Position numbers and translations under genes: made by a program
Notes under the pieces: model-generated
What the model saw: the letters and a program-made list of their open reading frames with translations, nothing else
Database searches by the model: none
Told to the model about the DNA's origin: nothing
Part shown: positions 60,212-64,000 of the stretch, piece after piece
Layout: each line of letters starts with the position of its first letter
How positions within the stretch are numbered: position 1 is the stretch's first letter
NCBI RefSeq assembly: GCF_004402405.1
Contig: NZ_SOFE01000023.1
Location: forward strand, 124,001-188,000
Origin: Cryobacterium levicorallinum
GTDB taxonomy: Bacteria; Actinomycetota; Actinomycetes; Actinomycetales; Microbacteriaceae
Direction of reading: 5' to 3'
Length of the DNA stretch: 64,000 nucleotides

Positions 60212-61711
60212 TCAGCGGATGCGGCGGTGCACCGACTGCACGCTGAGATACGCGCGCAGGCCCTCCGGACCGAATTCAGCCCCGAGGCCCGAGTCGTGGC
60301 GGCCAGCGAACGGCGCCGCGTGATTCGAGGCGAAGAACCCGAGGCCGACCGAGCCTGTGTCGAGCCGCGGAACCAGGGCGAACGCGGCATCGGGATCTTC
60401 GGAGAAGATCGTGCCGCCGAGGCCAAACGGGGTGTTGTTGGCGATCTGCACGGCCTCATCAACGGAGGAGTACCGCATGATCGAGAGCACCGGACCGAAA
60501 ATCTCCTCCTGGGCGATGCGCATGCCTGGCGTGACGTCGGCGAACACGGTGGGCTTGACGAAGAACCCCCGGTCAAAGCCGGAGGGAACATCGCCCCCGG
60601 TGGTGGCGCGAGCACCCTCGGCGAGGCCGCTGCGAATGTACCCGCGCACGACCTGTTCCTGGGCACGGGTAGCGGAGGGGCCGAACACCGTCGCGGGGTC
60701 CATCGGGTCGCCCTGAGGCGCTGCCGCAATCGTCGCGGTGACCATGTCGATGAGTTCGTCGTAACGTTCTGCCGGCGCGAGGATGCGCGTCGAGATATAG
60801 CAGGTCTGTCCGGTGTTGCGCATGCAACTGCGGATCAGCACCTCCGACATGGCCTCGAGGTCGACATCCGGCAGCACAAGCGCCGAGGACTTGCCCCCGA
60901 GCTCGAGCGTCACCGGGCGCAGCAGGGTTCCACACGCCGCCGCGATCGAGCGGCCGACGGGCGTGGACCCGGTGAAGGCGACTTTGTTGATGCCCGGGTG
61001 CTTCACGAGGGCGTCGCCGAAACTGCCCGGCCCGGTCACGAGGTTGATGACACCGGCCGGGATGCCGGCGGCGTCCGCGGCGTCGAGGATGAGCCGAACC
61101 GAGAGCGGCGTCGGAGAGGCCGGCTTGATCACGACGGTGCAGCCGGCCATCAGCGCCGGCGCGAGTTTGGCCACGACGAGGTTGATCGGAAAGTTCCAGG
61201 GCGCGATCAGCGCACAGACCCCGACCGGGTCGAGACGCACCATGGTTTCGGCCGATCCGTCGGGAAACGGGCGGATGTCGGGCCTCTCGAGCATCGGCGC
61301 GAGCGACGCGAAGTAGCGAAAGATCGAGGCTGCGTTCGCCGCCGCCTTCGACGTCTCCGAGACCGGTGACCCGTTCTCCCAAGTGTTGGTGTGCGAGATG
61401 GCCTCGGAACGCTTCTCGACTTCCGACGCCAGCCGGCGCACCAGCCTGGCGCGCTCCGCTGGAGCGACGTCGCGCCATCCGCTGCCTCCCGCGTTCGAAA
61501 TAGAGCTGTCGTTGCCTGTGAACGCGCGGCGGGCTGCGGCGACGGCCGCGTCGAGGTCGGCAACGGATGCCTGCGGCACCGACGCCCAGACCTCCCCGGT
61601 CGCCGGGTTGGTCACCTCGGTGCGCCCCACGCCGGTGGAGCGCTGCCAGGCACCGTCGATGAAGTGGTCGTCGGTGTGGGTGTACGGAAGTGTTGCCTGC
61701 AGCAGGGCCAT
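60212..61711 (-). CDS. NAD(P)-dependent aldehyde dehydrogenase
   Basis: A 499-residue ALDH oxidising aldehydes to acids in the cytosol. Motifs: PWNFPINL, cofactor region VIKPASPTPLS, catalytic Glu in LELGGKSSALV and nucleophile Cys in NTGQTCYIST, then EEIFGPVLSI. Length is standard. Its ATG overlaps the upstream HD gene stop (TGATG). It is the last gene of a ferredoxin / ferredoxin reductase / HD / ALDH operon, a set often linked to a cytochrome P450 or oxygenase outside the window. Confidence 0.92.
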   Translation of the reverse strand: MALLQATLPYTHTDDHFIDGAWQRSTGVGRTEVTNPATGEVWASVPQASVADLDAAVAAARRAFTGNDSSISNAGGSGWRDVAPAERARLVRRLASEVEKRSEAISHTNTWENGSPVSETSKAAANAASIFRYFASLAPMLERPDIRPFPDGSAETMVRLDPVGVCALIAPWNFPINLVVAKLAPALMAGCTVVIKPASPTPLSVRLILDAADAAGIPAGVINLVTGPGSFGDALVKHPGINKVAFTGSTPVGRSIAAACGTLLRPVTLELGGKSSALVLPDVDLEAMSEVLIRSCMRNTGQTCYISTRILAPAERYDELIDMVTATIAAAPQGDPMDPATVFGPSATRAQEQVVRGYIRSGLAEGARATTGGDVPSGFDRGFFVKPTVFADVTPGMRIAQEEIFGPVLSIMRYSSVDEAVQIANNTPFGLGGTIFSEDPDAAFALVPRLDTGSVGLGFFASNHAAPFAGRHDSGLGAEFGPEGLRAYLSVQSVHRRIR

Positions 61712-62355
61712 CAGAGCACCGCGGTGCGCAGCAGGGATTCGGAGCGTTCGAGTTCAGAGACGGCCATTTCGCGGCCGGCCGCGGTGATCAGTTCCGGCAG
61801 GATATCGGTGCGCAGCCGGGCGCAGTACGACGAAGGCGTCTGCCCGAACCAACCGGACGCGAGCGCGATGCCCGCCGTCGTGAAGCGCCAGAGCCGGTCA
61901 GAGTCGCGCACGAGGGAGTCCTCGAACGAGTGCGACACCGGGCGGGTGTCGTGGCCGTCGATGATGTCGGTCACGCGGGTCACGAACTCGGCGCTGTAGC
62001 CGAGGCCGGGCAGCACCTCGCGGGCGATGTCGCAGCCTTTCACCTCGTGTTCATAGCGGATGTCGGCGTGTCGCCAATTGGCGCCGAACCCCTCCGAGAT
62101 GATCTTCGTCTCGTCCACGCGGGCCCAGCCCGTGTCGTGCAGCAGAATCGCCACGCGCACCACTAGGGCGTCGGCCTCGGGATAGACACGGCAGAGCCGC
62201 TCGGCGAAGGCGAACGAGATGGGAATGTGGATGTCGTTTCCACGGGTGCGCATCTCGGTTTCGACGGCCCGCCACAGCGGGTCGAGGTCGGTGAGCAGTG
62301 AGTCTGCCTGGCTGATCGGCGAGGTGTCGACTTCGTGGATCGTCTGCAGCGTCAT
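61711..62355 (-). CDS. HD-domain hydrolase
   Basis: A 214-residue protein with an HD metal site in AILLHDTGW (about 88-96), an upstream His in the helix before it and DIIDGHDTRPV, DSLVRDSDRLWRF downstream, the last carrying the distal Asp. HD proteins are phosphohydrolases, nucleotidases or lyases for small molecules; the partners suggest a catabolic or repair role. Short gap of three bases to the reductase gene. Confidence 0.82.
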   Translation of the reverse strand: MTLQTIHEVDTSPISQADSLLTDLDPLWRAVETEMRTRGNDIHIPISFAFAERLCRVYPEADALVVRVAILLHDTGWARVDETKIISEGFGANWRHADIRYEHEVKGCDIAREVLPGLGYSAEFVTRVTDIIDGHDTRPVSHSFEDSLVRDSDRLWRFTTAGIALASGWFGQTPSSYCARLRTDILPELITAAGREMAVSELERSESLLRTAVL

Positions 62356-62358
62356 GGG

Positions 62359-63657
62359 TTACTTTCCGGCCAGCGCGGGAACCGCGGACACGAGCTTCTT
62401 GAGCGGGATGGTCACGTCGCCGGCCAGGTCGGCCGGCACGTTTTGGCCGTGGTGCAGGGCACCGCGCACGGCGAGGAAGTCGAGGGGCTTGTTGATAGAG
62501 TCAGCGGCGATCAGCTCACCGGCGCGGTAGTACAGCACCGAGAACTTCTCGCTGTCTGGGTCACCGCGCAGCACGATCTGGTCGTGCCCGCCGCTGAGGC
62601 CGGCGATCTGTAGTTTGAGGTCGGCCTGGTCGCTCCAGAACCAGGGCACGGTGGAGTACTCGGCGGGCAGGCCGAGCAGGGTCGCGGCGGCGATCTTGGC
62701 CTGTTCGACCGCGTTCTGCACGCTCTCAAGGCGCAGCCGGCCCACGCCGCCCGGGGTGATCGAGGGGTTGGGCAGATTGGCGCAGTCGCCGGCCGCCACG
62801 GTGAGGCCGTCGGAGCAGCGAGCGCCGGAGTCGACGACGATGCCGTTGTCGAGGGCCAGTCCGAGCTGCTCGGCGAGTTCGGTGCGGGGAAGCACACCGA
62901 CACCGATCAGCACGACATCGGCGGGCACGACGGTTCCGTCGCCGAGTTCGACGCCGGTCACCCGATCGTGCTCGCCGAGAAACCGCACGACCTGTGCGTT
63001 CAACACCACACGGATGCCGCGGCGCCGGTGTGCCTGCAGGTAGAACTCGCTAGTCTGCTCGCTCACCGCGCGACCCACGAGGCGCGGGGCGGCCTCGAGC
63101 ACCGTGACCGTCGCGCCGGCTGCGTTCGCGCCGGCCGCCACCTCGAGCCCGATGAATCCACCTCCGACGACGACCACGTTGCGGGCGGCGGTGAGTTCCA
63201 GTTCGAGCTGCGCGGCATCCGTTGCCGTGCGCAGGTAGCCAACGCCCTCGAGTCCGGAGCCGTCGAACGCAATCTGGCGCGGAACGGCCCCTGTCGTGAG
63301 GGCAAGGCGGTCGAAGTCGAACCGGCGGCCCGATTCGGCGACCGCCGTGCCGCCGAAAGCGTCGCGGGAGACGCTGACGATGCGCTCGCGGGTGACGAGC
63401 TCGATGTTATGTTCGCGGTAAAAGTCGTGGGTGCGGAAGGTCAGCGAATCGGCCGTGACCTCTCCCTTCAGGAACGCCTTGGAAAGCGGCGGCCGCTGGT
63501 ACGGCGCGTGCGGCTCCTCACCCACGAGCACGATCGGGTCGGTGTCGCCGAGCTCGCGCAGCGAACACGCGAGCTGCACGCCGGCCTGGCAATTGCCGAT
63601 AATGAGGGTTCCCCGCAACGCGGGGCGAGCGGATGTTGCGGTGTCGGTCATGGTCAC
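62359..63657 (-). CDS. FAD-dependent ferredoxin reductase
   Basis: A 432-residue NAD(P)H:ferredoxin reductase of the rhodocoxin/putidaredoxin-reductase type. The second dinucleotide motif is VVVGGGFIGLEVAAG, and the third region VAAGDCANLPNP binds FAD. The first motif reads IIGNCQAGVQLA, with Cys in place of the middle Gly of GxGxxG. It overlaps the ferredoxin stop by four bases and would pass electrons from NAD(P)H to it. Confidence 0.9.
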   Translation of the reverse strand: MTMTDTATSARPALRGTLIIGNCQAGVQLACSLRELGDTDPIVLVGEEPHAPYQRPPLSKAFLKGEVTADSLTFRTHDFYREHNIELVTRERIVSVSRDAFGGTAVAESGRRFDFDRLALTTGAVPRQIAFDGSGLEGVGYLRTATDAAQLELELTAARNVVVVGGGFIGLEVAAGANAAGATVTVLEAAPRLVGRAVSEQTSEFYLQAHRRRGIRVVLNAQVVRFLGEHDRVTGVELGDGTVVPADVVLIGVGVLPRTELAEQLGLALDNGIVVDSGARCSDGLTVAAGDCANLPNPSITPGGVGRLRLESVQNAVEQAKIAAATLLGLPAEYSTVPWFWSDQADLKLQIAGLSGGHDQIVLRGDPDSEKFSVLYYRAGELIAADSINKPLDFLAVRGALHHGQNVPADLAGDVTIPLKKLVSAVPALAGK

Positions 63658-63965
63658 ACCTGCGTTTCCGGGGTAGTCACGCGAATATTTGCGTCGCCGA
63701 GCTTCAGCTGGCAGGAGAGCCGCGAGTTCTCCTCACGGTCGATGGCGGTGCCGTCGAGCATGTCGTCTTCGAGGTCCTCCATCGGGGCGAAGACGCTGTC
63801 GGGGCAGACGAAGACGTGGCAGGTGGCGCAGCTGAGGCTGCCGCCGCACTCGGCGACGATACCGGGCACGCCGTTGCGCACGGCGGTCTCCATGACGGAG
63901 TCGCCTGGGAATCCCGCGACGGCGGTTTCAGTGCCCGTAGCGGATATATAGGTAACGGAAGGCAT
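63654..63965 (-). CDS. [2Fe-2S] ferredoxin
   Basis: A 103-residue plant/adrenodoxin-type ferredoxin. Cluster ligands are in AECGGSLSCATCHVFV (three Cys, about 40-48) and RLSCQLKL (fourth Cys, about 85). ATG 63965 follows AAGGAG. It receives electrons from the adjacent reductase and probably feeds a P450 or Rieske oxygenase encoded nearby. Confidence 0.93.
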   Translation of the reverse strand: MPSVTYISATGTETAVAGFPGDSVMETAVRNGVPGIVAECGGSLSCATCHVFVCPDSVFAPMEDLEDDMLDGTAIDREENSRLSCQLKLGDANIRVTTPETQV

Positions 63966-64000
63966 GGTCTTCTCCTTACAGAAACTGACGGCCACCGTCG

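Noticed and set aside
59057-61369. A 770-codon plus-strand open frame read as one integrase-fusion protein
   Set aside because: Only codons from 59300 to about 60074 match integrase. The rest is antisense to the aldehyde dehydrogenase gene and passes through its terminator.

Overview
The window reads as high-GC actinobacterial chromosome, most likely Microbacteriaceae (gene families, codon use, frequent GCGGATGC/GCATCCGC octamers). It is dominated by one integrative and conjugative element (ICE) of about 57.4 kb sitting in the 3' half of a tRNA gene with a CAT anticodon. A 43-bp perfect direct repeat, which includes the tRNA T arm and acceptor 3' strand, marks its ends (1432-1474 and 58859-58901).

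Layout: 1-1465 is chromosome (a GT4 glycosyltransferase, then the tRNA). 1493-3057 is the recombination module (excisionase-like wHTH protein and tyrosine integrase). 3290-3532 looks like a plasmid-type origin with DnaA boxes, followed by a 38-residue zinc-ribbon gene. 4115-6430 holds DUF4913, SSB and a HEPN-like gene. 6608-23967 is a leftward conjugation and maintenance operon: coupling protein, DprA, VirB4-like ATPase, SCO6880-family protein, TrbL-like channel, two pilin-like DUF6112 proteins, M23 peptidase, TcpC-like protein, ParB, primase-polymerase and ArdC-like antirestriction protein. It is interrupted at 14.6-17.5 kb by a NYN-domain gene and an opposite-strand gene of unknown function. 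At 24.06-24.15 kb three TTGAGCATGCTCAA-type operators lie between this operon and a divergent regulator/ImmA metalloprotease pair, as in the ImmR/ImmA control known from ICEBs1. Two further coupled genes follow, for a membrane protein and an alpha/beta hydrolase.

27.6-37.8 kb is a five-gene restriction-type operon: PLD/SNF2 helicase, DUF4391, Type III Mod, Type III Res and an ApeA-like HEPN protein. It is followed by a MobF relaxase-helicase (37.9-41.4 kb) and three small or accessory genes. 43.9-55.7 kb is a second defence block: an Avs-like STAND NTPase with a Cap4-like nuclease domain, a large protein pairing a PD-(D/E)xK-like site with leucine-rich-variant repeats, and a Gabija pair (GajB helicase, GajA OLD nuclease). 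The right end carries small membrane and zinc-ribbon genes and a helically phased array of TCGAGA sites just inside attR.

Beyond attR lies a second excisionase gene and a second integrase truncated before its catalytic HxxR and Tyr. This is the relic of a tandem related ICE. A third scar (integrase 5' end joined to the 3' end of a gene like the one at 42295) lies at 47.9-48.3 kb. From 60.1 kb the chromosome resumes with a leftward ferredoxin, ferredoxin reductase, HD-domain and aldehyde dehydrogenase operon.

The most promising under-described items are the nuclease-repeat protein at 48458-51808, the Avs-like protein at 43953-47879, the Type III R-M operon with helicase, DUF4391 and HEPN partners, and the regulator/ImmA/membrane/hydrolase module. 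All family assignments are by motif reading without database searches.
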